A stretch of DNA of 14,487 nt. It comes from Oxalobacteraceae bacterium UBA6704. Lineage in GTDB: Bacteria > Pseudomonadota > Gammaproteobacteria > Burkholderiales > Burkholderiaceae_D. Numbering within the stretch: position 1 is the stretch's first letter; every line of letters starts with the position of its first letter. The DNA lies in contig DKJA01000036.1 of assembly GCA_002454505.1 (NCBI GenBank), forward strand, positions 34,693 through 49,179, given 5' to 3'. The notes beneath the pieces were generated by a model. The model searched no databases, was not told the origin of the DNA, and worked only from the letters and a program-made list of their open reading frames with translations. Position numbers and translations under genes: made by a program. Below are positions 7,023 through 14,126 of the stretch, piece after piece.

Positions 7023-7027
7023 TCCTT
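7023..7027 (-). promoter_or_regulatory. Ribosome binding site supporting the GTG start at 7015
   Basis: AGAAGGAAA on the minus strand places AAGGA seven bases before the GTG at 7015. This supports the GTG start and keeps the complete Tat-like leader. Confidence 0.7.
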
Positions 7028-7139
7028 CTGGGCAATCGGGGAGGTGCGGGTAAAGTGTGGAACGAGTAAGCAAGACCCGTTCCCAATCAGGGCGAGGCGC
7101 CGCTGGCGCGCCGGGAATGCAGCAAAATCAATGACTTAC

Positions 7140-7211
7140 GATAAGCCGGCTGCAGTCTTATCTTAGCATTGTTTGATACGGCTCAAACACTGTAAGAATT
7201 ATCGACAGTGT
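7140..7211. repeat. Cluster of three inverted repeats between export gene and HPr-rel-A operon
   Basis: Three perfect inverted repeats lie in 72 bases: GATAAG-N11-CTTATC (7140-7162), TGTTTGA-N6-TCAAACA (7170-7189) and ACACTGT-N11-ACAGTGT (7187-7211). The last two share three bases, so as RNA hairpins they could not both form fully. They sit just after the export lipoprotein stop and 125-195 bases before the GTG at 7015. None is followed by a U-run on the minus strand, so a classical terminator is not supported; operator sites or a weak processing/termination region are possible. On the minus strand TTGAGC-N15-TAAGAT within this stretch is a weak sigma-70 promoter candidate. Confidence 0.45.
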
Positions 7212-7214
7212 AGC

Positions 7215-7844
7215 TTAGAAGAAGCTTTCCGGGACCACCAGCACGTCGCCCGGGCGCATCGGCACATTGGCGGAGATGTCGCCTTCCTTGATCAGGTCGT
7301 TCAGGCGCACGCGGAACTGCTGCTGCTTGCCGTCGACCGTGCGGATGATCGTCGCCTTGTTGCCGGACGCGAATTCGGTGACGCCGCCGACGGCGATCAA
7401 TACATCCATCAGTGACATGTCGCGACGGTAAGGCAGCGCCTGCGGCCGGGCCGCCTGGCCGATCACGCGGATCTGCTCGCCATAGGTGCCGGTGAAGCCC
7501 GTGACGATGACGGTGACCACCGGCTGCTGGATGAACTTGGCCAGCGCCTTTTCGATGTCGCGCGCCAGCTCCGTCGACGTCTTGCCGCTTGCCTCGAGGT
7601 CTTCGACCAGCGGCGTCGTGATGCGGCCGTCCGGACGCACCGGCACGCTTTGCGACACTTCCGGATTGCGCCAGACGATGATGTTGACGTTGTCGCCAGG
7701 GCCGATCAAATAATCGGACGTGGGCGTCGGGCCGGGATCGGCCATCGTGGTGACGGGGGTGCTGGCGCAGCCGGCGAGGGCCAGCGCACCGAGCATGGCG
7801 GCGCCGAGCGCCAGCCGCTTGAGCAGCGTTTGCAGAGGATTCAC
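7215..7844 (-). CDS. XrtA-system exopolysaccharide export lipoprotein (Wza-like)
   Basis: A 209-residue outer-membrane lipoprotein of the polysaccharide export (PES/Wza) family, in the short form tied to exosortase A loci. The leader is MNPLQTLLKR plus a hydrophobic core ending in lipobox LAGC (23-26), so Cys26 is the lipidation site. The PES domain covers about 42-116 (YLIGPGDNVNIIVWRNPEVS, VRPDGRITTPLV). An SLBB-like domain follows at about 123-185 (RVIGQAARPQALPY, MSLMDVLIAVGGVTEFASGNKA) and the protein ends RPGDVLVVPESFF. It should form the periplasmic and outer-membrane channel for the polymer. The start is GTG at 7844 with GGAGAG four bases upstream. It is transcribed away from the other export genes, although in the XrtA loci I know it lies directly before the chain-length gene on the same strand. 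Confidence 0.93.
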   Translation of the reverse strand: MNPLQTLLKRLALGAAMLGALALAGCASTPVTTMADPGPTPTSDYLIGPGDNVNIIVWRNPEVSQSVPVRPDGRITTPLVEDLEASGKTSTELARDIEKALAKFIQQPVVTVIVTGFTGTYGEQIRVIGQAARPQALPYRRDMSLMDVLIAVGGVTEFASGNKATIIRTVDGKQQQFRVRLNDLIKEGDISANVPMRPGDVLVVPESFF

Positions 7845-7848
7845 GGGA

Positions 7849-7854
7849 CTCTCC
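7849..7854 (-). promoter_or_regulatory. Ribosome binding site for the GTG start at 7844
   Basis: GGAGAG on the minus strand ends four bases before the GTG. No in-frame ATG would keep the basic lipoprotein leader, so the GTG is taken as the start. Confidence 0.7.
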
Positions 7855-7866
7855 GGTTGGAATGGG

Positions 7867-7886
7867 AAGTTACATTAAAGTAACTT
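7867..7886. promoter_or_regulatory. Inverted repeat upstream of the export lipoprotein
   Basis: AAGTTAC-N6-GTAACTT is a perfect seven-base inverted repeat lying 22-42 bases before the GTG at 7844. On the minus strand a TATAAA box (about 7915-7920) lies upstream of it, so the repeat would fall just after a transcription start from that box. It could be an operator or a leader hairpin. The -35 region for the TATAAA box is poor. Confidence 0.4.
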
Positions 7887-7955
7887 TTGTTATGAAAACT
7901 TCAGCTTGCACATTTTATACGAGAAGCGCGATGCAGATGAGCAGCGGAAATTATT

Positions 7956-8759
7956 TTATTTTTCGGTGGCACTTTGCCGCAACAACTCCGTCACATAACG
8001 CACCGGAATGGCATACGATATGCCACTCGGATTGCTCAGCGCGTTTTCCTTCTGGCTTTTGAGGAACGTCATGTTCAGCACGCCATAGACGACGCCGCTG
8101 TCCGGGTCGTAAACGGGGCTGCCGCTGTTGCCGGGATAGGCGGTGCCATCCAGTTGCATGATGGGAAACGGCCGGCGCTGCAGTTGCGAGATCGTGCGCG
8201 CATCGAGGCGCCGCGAACTGAGCGACGGCAGCAGGATCGGCGTGATGGCCGACAGCATGGCCCGGTGCGTGACGGGCGTCAGGCCCAGCGCCATGCCGAG
8301 CGGGAAGCCGGTGAAGGCGAGGGGCTGGCCTTCGGCGACATCGCCGGCGTTGTCGAGACGCAGTGCGGGCAGCGGGGCTCCGGACGTCAGGCGCAGGTGC
8401 GCGATGTCGTGCTCGCGGTCGATGGCCGCCACGGTGGCAGGACGAAAATCGAATTTCTCGCCGTGGCCGATGACGATGCCCAGCGTCTCCATCTTGTCCA
8501 CGTCCAGTTCCGGCAGTGCATGGGCGTTGGTGATGATGGACAGGCCGTCGCCGACGGCAAAGCCGGTGGCGACGAACACCACCGCCGGACTGCGGGTGCG
8601 CAGCATGGTGCCGACACCGACCACCGACGGCTTGACGGTGGTGATGGTGTCCTTCAGCGCCGCGCCGGCCGGCCACGCCAATGCGGTGGCCGCGACGAGA
8701 ACGGCACACAGCAGGCAGGTCAGCAGGGCGGATTTCACGGGGCGGTTCATGGTGCTCAT
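7956..8759 (-). CDS. Trypsin-like serine protease (S1C type), exported
   Basis: A 267-residue protein with an N-terminal signal peptide or anchor (about 8-34) and one trypsin-like domain. The catalytic triad is visible: His80 in IITNAHAL, Asp118 in REHDIAHLRL and Ser212 in YPGNSGSPVYD. GFAVGDGLSIITNAH and ISYAIPVRYV are the usual framing motifs of DegP-like chymotrypsin folds. There is no PDZ domain after the protease domain, so it is shorter than DegP/DegQ. It sits between the export lipoprotein and the chain-length gene of the polysaccharide locus, starts divergently from the latter, and stops 111 bases before the lipoprotein start. ATG at 8759 is used; ATG at 8750 is an equal alternative, and neither has a clear ribosome site. 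A role in processing or quality control of exported locus proteins is inference. Confidence 0.87.
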   Translation of the reverse strand: MSTMNRPVKSALLTCLLCAVLVAATALAWPAGAALKDTITTVKPSVVGVGTMLRTRSPAVVFVATGFAVGDGLSIITNAHALPELDVDKMETLGIVIGHGEKFDFRPATVAAIDREHDIAHLRLTSGAPLPALRLDNAGDVAEGQPLAFTGFPLGMALGLTPVTHRAMLSAITPILLPSLSSRRLDARTISQLQRRPFPIMQLDGTAYPGNSGSPVYDPDSGVVYGVLNMTFLKSQKENALSNPSGISYAIPVRYVTELLRQSATEK

Positions 8760-8852
8760 CGGATCAGCATAGCAGAATCGGGGAACCGGCAGGCGGTGCC
8801 GCGCCGACGCAAAAAACTTATATTAAAGAAATTAATTGTTCCATTTTGTCAC

Positions 8853-8858
8853 TATAAT
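8853..8858 (+). promoter_or_regulatory. TATAAT -10 box of the exopolysaccharide operon (candidate)
   Basis: A perfect TATAAT sits in the AT-rich divergent region (8760-9053, 294 bases, no gene seen). No good -35 lies 16-18 bases upstream (AATTAA or ATTAAT is the best available), so activator help would be expected. Transcription from here would give a leader of about 190 bases before the chain-length gene at 9054. Confidence 0.45.
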
Positions 8859-8942
8859 GCAACGTGTGGCGGTGCAGTTCGCCGAAAGGAAAGATTAATA
8901 TCAACGGGCAACGATTTCTGCTGTATCATGGTAAAATTGATG

Positions 8943-8975
8943 TAATTTAAGCAATAATTTAAGCAATTTAGGCAA
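8943..8975 (+). repeat. Tandem 12-base repeats in the operon leader
   Basis: TAATTTAAGCAA occurs twice back to back (8943-8954, 8955-8966), followed by a degenerate partial third copy TTTAGGCAA (8967-8975). The block lies about 80-110 bases before the ATG at 9054. Spacing near one helical turn suggests a protein-binding array, or it may be replication slippage in AT-rich DNA. Confidence 0.6.
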
Positions 8976-9053
8976 GATTCAGGGCCGGTTATGCCGGTAC
9001 ACATGTGTTGCAAATACGCACCTGATGCGCTGATCGAAAGGCGAGTTTACAAG

Positions 9054-10583
9054 ATGGCAGAACTGATGGCCTTGCTTTTGACGTTTCTCAAAGCAATTGG
9101 CAAGTACCGCTGGTATGCGGTGGCAATTACCTGGGTGGTCGCCATCGCCGGGTGGATCGTCGTCTATAAATTGCCGAACGACTACCAGGCCACCGCCCGC
9201 GTGTACGTCGACACGCAAAGCATCCTGAAGCCGCTGCTGGCCAGCATGACGACGCTGCCGAACACGGAGCAGCAGGTGATGTTCATGCGCCGCACGCTGA
9301 TCAGCCGGCCGAACGTCGAACGCGTGCTGCGCATGGTCGACCTGGACATCAAGGCGAAAACCGTCAAGGAACACGAACGTATCGTCGATGAGCTGATGAC
9401 GCAGATCACCATCATCGGTACCGAGCGCGACGATATTTACACGATCTCCTACAGCAATCCGAATCCGAAGCTGGGCAAGGACATCGTGCAATCGCTGCTG
9501 ACCATCTTTGTCGAAGGCAGCTTCGGCGGCAAGAAACAGGATTCCGAGAAGGCGGTGCAGTTCATCGACGACCAGATCCGCATGTACGAGGAAAAACTGG
9601 CGGCCGGCGAGAATGCGCTGAAGGAATTCAAGATCCGCAACATGGGCATGCTGCCCCGCCAGGGCGGCGATTACACGTCGTCCTTCGGCGACATGACGGA
9701 CAAGCTGAACCAGGCGCGGCTGGAGCTGCTGGAAGCGGAGCAGGCGCGCAACGCGATCAAGCGGCAGATCGCCGGCGAAGACATGGCACCCGTGACGGAG
9801 ACCACCGAACGGGCCATCGTCAACCCGGAAATCGACGGCCGCATCGCCACGGTGCAGAAGCAGCTCGACCAGCTGCGCATGCAGTACACGGAAGAGCATC
9901 CGGACATCGTGTCGTCGAAGCGCCTGATTGCCCAGCTGGAAGCACGCAAGAAGGACGAGGCCAGGAAAATGCGTTCGATCGATCCGGGCGCCAATTACAG
10001 CCCGATGCTGCAGCAGATGAACGTGCAGCTGTCGGTGGAAGAGGCGCGCATCGCGTCGCTGAAGGCCCGCGTGGGCGAATACAGTGCCCGGCTGGCGCAG
10101 ATGCGCGCGCTGAGCACGCAGGCGCCGGAAGTGGAAGCCCAGCTGGCCCAGCTGAACCGCGACTACGCCGTCAACAAGGACAACTACGAAAAACTGGTGC
10201 AGCGGCGCGAATCGGCCAAACTGTCCGGCGACCTGTCGACGGCCACCGACATGCTGACGTTCCGCGTCATCGACCCGCCGTCGGTGCCGCTGACCCCGGC
10301 CGGACCGAAGCGCCCGCGCCTGTACTCGCTCGTGTTTGCCGGCGCGCTGCTGGCCGGGCTGGGCACGGCGCTGCTGCTGAGCCAGATCCGCCCGACCTTC
10401 GTCAGCCAGCACAGCCTGCGCGAAACGACGGGCCTGCCGATTCTCGGCAGCATCGGCATGAACTGGACGGACCAGCAGAAAGTGCGCCGCCGCCGTCGCC
10501 TGTATGCGTTCGGCGTGGCCGTTGCCTCGCTGTTCACCGCCTATGGCGGCGTGCTGGCCATTACCCTGATCCGGCAAGCGTAA
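9054..10583 (+). CDS. XrtA-system polysaccharide chain-length determinant (Wzz/GNVR type)
   Basis: A 509-residue inner-membrane protein of the polysaccharide co-polymerase family. It has TM1 at about 20-38, a Wzz domain with YQATARVYVDTQSILKPLL (44-62), a long periplasmic coiled-coil region at about 165-395, then the GNVR-like part with Pro-rich PPSVPLTPAGPKRP (408-421), TM2 at about 423-443 and a third hydrophobic segment at about 484-505. It sets polymer length and links the cytoplasmic kinase to the export channel. The ATG at 9054 was chosen because MAELMALLLTFLKAIGKYRWYA matches the usual family start; the open frame begins at 8991 with unlike sequence. A weak AGGCGAG lies about nine bases upstream. 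It is followed after 24 bases by the autokinase gene. Confidence 0.93.
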   Translation: MAELMALLLTFLKAIGKYRWYAVAITWVVAIAGWIVVYKLPNDYQATARVYVDTQSILKPLLASMTTLPNTEQQVMFMRRTLISRPNVERVLRMVDLDIKAKTVKEHERIVDELMTQITIIGTERDDIYTISYSNPNPKLGKDIVQSLLTIFVEGSFGGKKQDSEKAVQFIDDQIRMYEEKLAAGENALKEFKIRNMGMLPRQGGDYTSSFGDMTDKLNQARLELLEAEQARNAIKRQIAGEDMAPVTETTERAIVNPEIDGRIATVQKQLDQLRMQYTEEHPDIVSSKRLIAQLEARKKDEARKMRSIDPGANYSPMLQQMNVQLSVEEARIASLKARVGEYSARLAQMRALSTQAPEVEAQLAQLNRDYAVNKDNYEKLVQRRESAKLSGDLSTATDMLTFRVIDPPSVPLTPAGPKRPRLYSLVFAGALLAGLGTALLLSQIRPTFVSQHSLRETTGLPILGSIGMNWTDQQKVRRRRRLYAFGVAVASLFTAYGGVLAITLIRQA

Positions 10584-10607
10584 GCCGGGGAAAGCACAGG
10601 TTTTATT

Positions 10608-11543
10608 GTGAGCATCATTGAAAAAGCGGCCGGCCGGATCGGCAAGGATTCCCCACCGGTACCAGCACCCGTGCCGACACCCGAGCCGGTGCCGGCGCCA
10701 GCCATTGCCGCGGCCGTGGCGGTACCCGTGCAGGCACCGGCGCAACCGCCGGTCGACGAACTGGTCAACCCGGCGCCGGCCTTCGTGCCGCCGCCGGCCG
10801 ACCCGGCCCGCCGGCCGGCCACCCGCGCCGTCGAACTGGACCTGGCCCGCATGAGCGAGGCCGGCCTGGTGACGGCGGCCGGCGGCCGCACCAGCCTCGT
10901 CGAGGATTTCCGCATCATCAAGCGGCCGCTGATCAAGCGCGCGTTTGCCGCGCGCAAGCCGGGCGCCAATCCGGGCAACCTGATCATGATCACCAGCTCG
11001 CTGCCGGGCGAAGGCAAGACGTTCACGTCGATCAACCTGGCGATGAGCATCGCGATGGAGCTCGACCACACGGTGCTGCTGATCGATGCCGACGTGGCGC
11101 GCCCGTCCGTGCTGCGCACGCTGGGCCTGCCGGCGCAGCGGGGCCTGATGGACATCCTGCTGGACGACAAGCTGGACATGTCGGAAGTGATGCTGCGCAC
11201 CAACGTCAACACGCTGTCGATCCTGCCGGCCGGCACGTCGAACCCCCGGGCCACCGAGCTGCTGGCCAGCCAGGCGATGACGTCGCTGGTGCTGGAGATC
11301 GCCAACCGCTATCCGGACCGCATCGTCATCTTCGATTCGCCGCCGCTGCTGCTGACCAGCGAAGCGCACGTGCTGGCCAGCCACATGGGCCAGATCGTTG
11401 TCGTCGTCGAGTCGGAGCAGACGACGCAGCACGCCGTCAAGGAAGCGCTGAGCCAGCTGGAAGGACTCAGCAACGTCAACCTCGTCTACAACAAGTCGCG
11501 CGAGCTGGGTGCCACCAGCAAGTACGACTACCACTATGGCTGA
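10608..11543 (+). CDS. XrtA-associated tyrosine autokinase (BY-kinase)
   Basis: A 311-residue cytoplasmic kinase of the bacterial tyrosine kinase (CpsD/EpsG) class, split from its membrane partner, the gene just upstream. It has Walker A SSLPGEGKTF (130-139, K137), Walker A' VLLIDADVARP (156-166) and Walker B RIVIFDSPP (238-246). The C-terminus ends in a short tyrosine cluster, YDYHY (306-310), the expected autophosphorylation site. Residues about 16-72 are a Pro/Ala/Val-rich low-complexity linker. The family controls polymerisation and export by cycling its tyrosine phosphorylation. The start is GTG at 10608 with only a weak CAGG nine bases upstream. Its stop overlaps the start of the outer-membrane gene by eight bases. 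Confidence 0.92.
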   Translation: MSIIEKAAGRIGKDSPPVPAPVPTPEPVPAPAIAAAVAVPVQAPAQPPVDELVNPAPAFVPPPADPARRPATRAVELDLARMSEAGLVTAAGGRTSLVEDFRIIKRPLIKRAFAARKPGANPGNLIMITSSLPGEGKTFTSINLAMSIAMELDHTVLLIDADVARPSVLRTLGLPAQRGLMDILLDDKLDMSEVMLRTNVNTLSILPAGTSNPRATELLASQAMTSLVLEIANRYPDRIVIFDSPPLLLTSEAHVLASHMGQIVVVVESEQTTQHAVKEALSQLEGLSNVNLVYNKSRELGATSKYDYHYG

Positions 11544-13071
11544 ACGGCGCACCTGCCGCGCGCTGCCGCTGCTGGGCACCGTCCTGGCGCTGTTGCCTGC
11601 CGCCGTGCAGGCGGCATGGCAGGTCACGCCCTCCGTGGAAGTGCGCGAAACGTGGTCGGACAACGCCGCGCTGCGCCCGGACAACCAGAAGGAAAGCCAG
11701 TTCATCACGTCCGTATCGCCCGGCATCCAGGTGATGAACAACACGCCGCGCCTGCAGTTCACCGCGTCGTACCAGCTCAGTGCATTCGCCTATTCGAACG
11801 AGCGGCTGAACGGCAACGAACGCATCAACCACAACCTGAACGCGACGGCCAAGGGCAAGCTGATCCAGGATTTCCTGTTCGTCGATGCGCAGGCCGGCAT
11901 CACGCAGACGCCGACGTCCGCCTTCGGTCCCGTCAGCGACAACGAATACAGCAACGCCAACCGCAGCGAAGTGCGCACGTGGCGCGTGTCGCCGTACATC
12001 CTGCACCGCTTCGGCGGCTTCGCCACGGCCGAGCTGCGCTATGCGCACGACCTCGTCGACAGCGATGCCACCGGTTTCGGCCGCAGCACGGCCGACACGG
12101 CCACCGTCAACATCAACAGCGGTCCCGTGTTCCGCACGCTGGGCTGGGGCTTCCAGGCGACCCGCCAGAACCTCGACGACAGCATCGCGCCGGAAACGTC
12201 CAGCAGCACGGCGCTGGCTTCGCTGCGCTACATGCTGACGCAGCAGTTCAGCCTGACGGCGACGGGCGGCTACGACAAGTTCGACTACGCCGGCATCGGC
12301 CAGGGCACGCAGGGCGCGTCGTGGTCGGGCGGCTTCGCGTGGAACCCCAGCTCGCGCACGAGCCTGACGGCCAATGCCGGCAAGCGCTACTACGGCAACA
12401 GTTACTTCCTGGCCGCCACGCACCGCAGCCGCAACACGGTGTGGAGCATCAACTACAACGACAACGTTACGACCAGCCGTGAGAATTTCCTGCTGCCGTC
12501 GGCCGTCAACACGGCGTCGATGCTGGACCAGCTGTTCCTGCCGAACTATCCCGACCCGGTGCTGCGGGCGCTGGCGGTGGCGGCCTACATGCGCGCGCTG
12601 AACCTGCCGGCCACGCTGCCGGACAGCGTCAATTACTTCAGCAACCGCTACATCCTGCAGCGGCAGTTCAATGCATCCGTGGCGCTGCGTTCGGCCCGCA
12701 CGACGACGATGCTGACACTGTTCAAGACGCGCCGCGAAGCGCTGTCGCTGCTGGAGTACGACAGCGAGCTGCTGGGCAGCAGCCAGCAGAACCTGAACGA
12801 CAACACGAGCCAGACGGGCTTCGCGCTGATGTTCGACTACCGCTTCAATCCGCGCACCAATGCCAGCCTGTCGGCGAACGTCAGCAAGACGGATTCGCAT
12901 ACGCTGGGCCTGGGCGAGCGCAACCGGCAGTACCGTGCGATGCTGTCGCGCAGCTTCCAGGCGCGGCTGTCCGGCTCGCTGGAACTGCGCCGCAACTACG
13001 GCGGCCTGGCCCTGCAGCAGAGTTCCTATACGGAAAACTCGGTGGCGGCCACCCTTTCGATGAAGTTCTAG
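11536..13071 (+). CDS. PEP-CTERM-system outer-membrane beta-barrel protein (TIGR03016 type)
   Basis: A 511-residue outer-membrane protein. It has a signal peptide at about 1-26 (MAERRTC, hydrophobic core, AVQAA) and then alternating beta strands typical of a barrel, such as ASYQLSAFAYSNERLNGNE, RYMLTQQFSLTATGGYDKF and SLTANAGKRYYG. The final strand ends in Phe (ATLSMKF), the usual outer-membrane insertion signal. Position between autokinase and ATPase fits the TIGR03016 family of exosortase loci, thought to serve polysaccharide secretion or anchoring. The ATG at 11536 overlaps the kinase gene by eight bases with no ribosome site visible, so translation is probably coupled. A GTG at 11509 would add nine residues ahead of the leader and is less likely. 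Confidence 0.9.
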   Translation: MAERRTCRALPLLGTVLALLPAAVQAAWQVTPSVEVRETWSDNAALRPDNQKESQFITSVSPGIQVMNNTPRLQFTASYQLSAFAYSNERLNGNERINHNLNATAKGKLIQDFLFVDAQAGITQTPTSAFGPVSDNEYSNANRSEVRTWRVSPYILHRFGGFATAELRYAHDLVDSDATGFGRSTADTATVNINSGPVFRTLGWGFQATRQNLDDSIAPETSSSTALASLRYMLTQQFSLTATGGYDKFDYAGIGQGTQGASWSGGFAWNPSSRTSLTANAGKRYYGNSYFLAATHRSRNTVWSINYNDNVTTSRENFLLPSAVNTASMLDQLFLPNYPDPVLRALAVAAYMRALNLPATLPDSVNYFSNRYILQRQFNASVALRSARTTTMLTLFKTRREALSLLEYDSELLGSSQQNLNDNTSQTGFALMFDYRFNPRTNASLSANVSKTDSHTLGLGERNRQYRAMLSRSFQARLSGSLELRRNYGGLALQQSSYTENSVAATLSMKF

Positions 13072-13086
13072 CGGAGCACGCTTTCC

Positions 13087-14124
13087 ATGTACGAGAGTTA
13101 TTACGGGCTCAGCGACAAGCCTTTCCGCCTGCGTCCCGATCCCCATTTCTTCTTCGGCAGCAAGGGGCACAAGCGCGCCATGGCCTACCTGGAGTACGGC
13201 CTGTCGCAGGGCGAGGGATTCATCGTCATCACCGGCGACGTGGGGGCCGGCAAGACGACGCTGGTGCGCAACCTGTTCCGGCAGATCGCCTCGGAGCGCA
13301 TCGTCGCTGCTCACATCGTCAACACGCACGTGGACGCGGACGACATCCTGCGCGGTGTCGTGGCCGCGTTCGGCCTGCCGTTCGAGGACAGCGCCAGCAA
13401 GACGACGCTGCTGAGCCGCCTGGAAACCTTCCTGCGCAGCTGCGGCCAGCAGGGCAAACGGGCGCTGCTGGTGGTTGACGAAGCGCAGAACCTGACGCCC
13501 CGCGTGGTGGAAGAATTGCGCATGCTGTCCAACTTCCAGACGGACGACCGGTCGCTGCTGCAGACCTTCCTGCTGGGCCAGCCCGAGTTCCGCGCCACGC
13601 TGCACAGCCCCGGCATGCAGCAGCTGCGCCAGCGGGTCATCGCCACCTACCACCTGGGCCCGATGGACGAGCAGGAAACCCAGGCCTATATCGAACACCG
13701 GCTGCACACGGTCGGCTGGCAGGGCGATCCGTCGTTCAGCCCGGCGGCCTTTGCGGCGATCTACCAGTTCACGGGAGGCATACCGCGCAAGACCAACCAC
13801 CTGTGCGACCGCCTGCTGCTGATGGGCTTCCTCGAAGAAATGCATGCGTTCACGGACGCCGACGTGGACACCGTGATCCGCGACATCTCCCAGGAATTCG
13901 ATGCGCCGGGCGCCGAGGCAACGACGGCATTGTCCGCGCCATTGGCCGACAATGTCGACATGGCCGTGTTCGACAGCGGCTATCCGTCCGTGCTGGACGA
14001 GCGCATGCAGCGGCTGGAAAAGTCGATGGGCTCGGTCCTGTCGATCCTGAAGAAAATCGTCCGCACGCCGGGCAGCCCGAACCAGTCCAACCCGGCCAGC
14101 CAGGCCTTCGACAGCAACGAGTAA
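13087..14124 (+). CDS. XrtA-associated ATPase (ExeA/AAA type)
   Basis: A 345-residue AAA-type ATPase of the kind found in exosortase A loci (TIGR03015), related to ExeA. It opens with MYESYYGLSDKPFRLRPDP, the usual family start. Walker A is GDVGAGKTT (50-58, K56), Walker B LLVVDEAQNL (127-136), and a sensor-like GGIPRKTNHLCDR lies at 230-242. The last 60 residues are low-complexity except for a short helix, LDERMQRLEKSMGSVLSILKKI in outline (about 303-324). It probably powers assembly of the secretion apparatus, but its exact role is not known. GGAG lies ten bases before the ATG. It starts 15 bases after the outer-membrane gene and ends two bases before wecB. Confidence 0.92.
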   Translation: MYESYYGLSDKPFRLRPDPHFFFGSKGHKRAMAYLEYGLSQGEGFIVITGDVGAGKTTLVRNLFRQIASERIVAAHIVNTHVDADDILRGVVAAFGLPFEDSASKTTLLSRLETFLRSCGQQGKRALLVVDEAQNLTPRVVEELRMLSNFQTDDRSLLQTFLLGQPEFRATLHSPGMQQLRQRVIATYHLGPMDEQETQAYIEHRLHTVGWQGDPSFSPAAFAAIYQFTGGIPRKTNHLCDRLLLMGFLEEMHAFTDADVDTVIRDISQEFDAPGAEATTALSAPLADNVDMAVFDSGYPSVLDERMQRLEKSMGSVLSILKKIVRTPGSPNQSNPASQAFDSNE

Positions 14125-14126
14125 CC

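Noticed and set aside
6213..7073. One long protein joining the PqqD domain to upstream sequence
   Set aside because: Upstream of residue MALPWRL the frame is an Arg/His-rich shadow of the Cys protein gene. The TGATG junction at 6446 gives the real start.
8867..8882. Possible sigma-54 site TGGC...TTCGC before the exopolysaccharide operon
   Set aside because: The GG-to-GC spacing is 11 bases where 10 is required, and both halves deviate from consensus.
8979..11762. Very long open frame on the minus strand across the chain-length and kinase genes
   Set aside because: The translation is rich in Arg, Gln and His with no domain motif, which is the usual antisense shadow in GC-rich coding DNA. The plus-strand genes have full family motifs.
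11476..13845. Long open frame on the minus strand across the outer-membrane and ATPase genes
   Set aside because: Same compositional artefact; the plus strand has signal peptide, barrel strands and Walker motifs.
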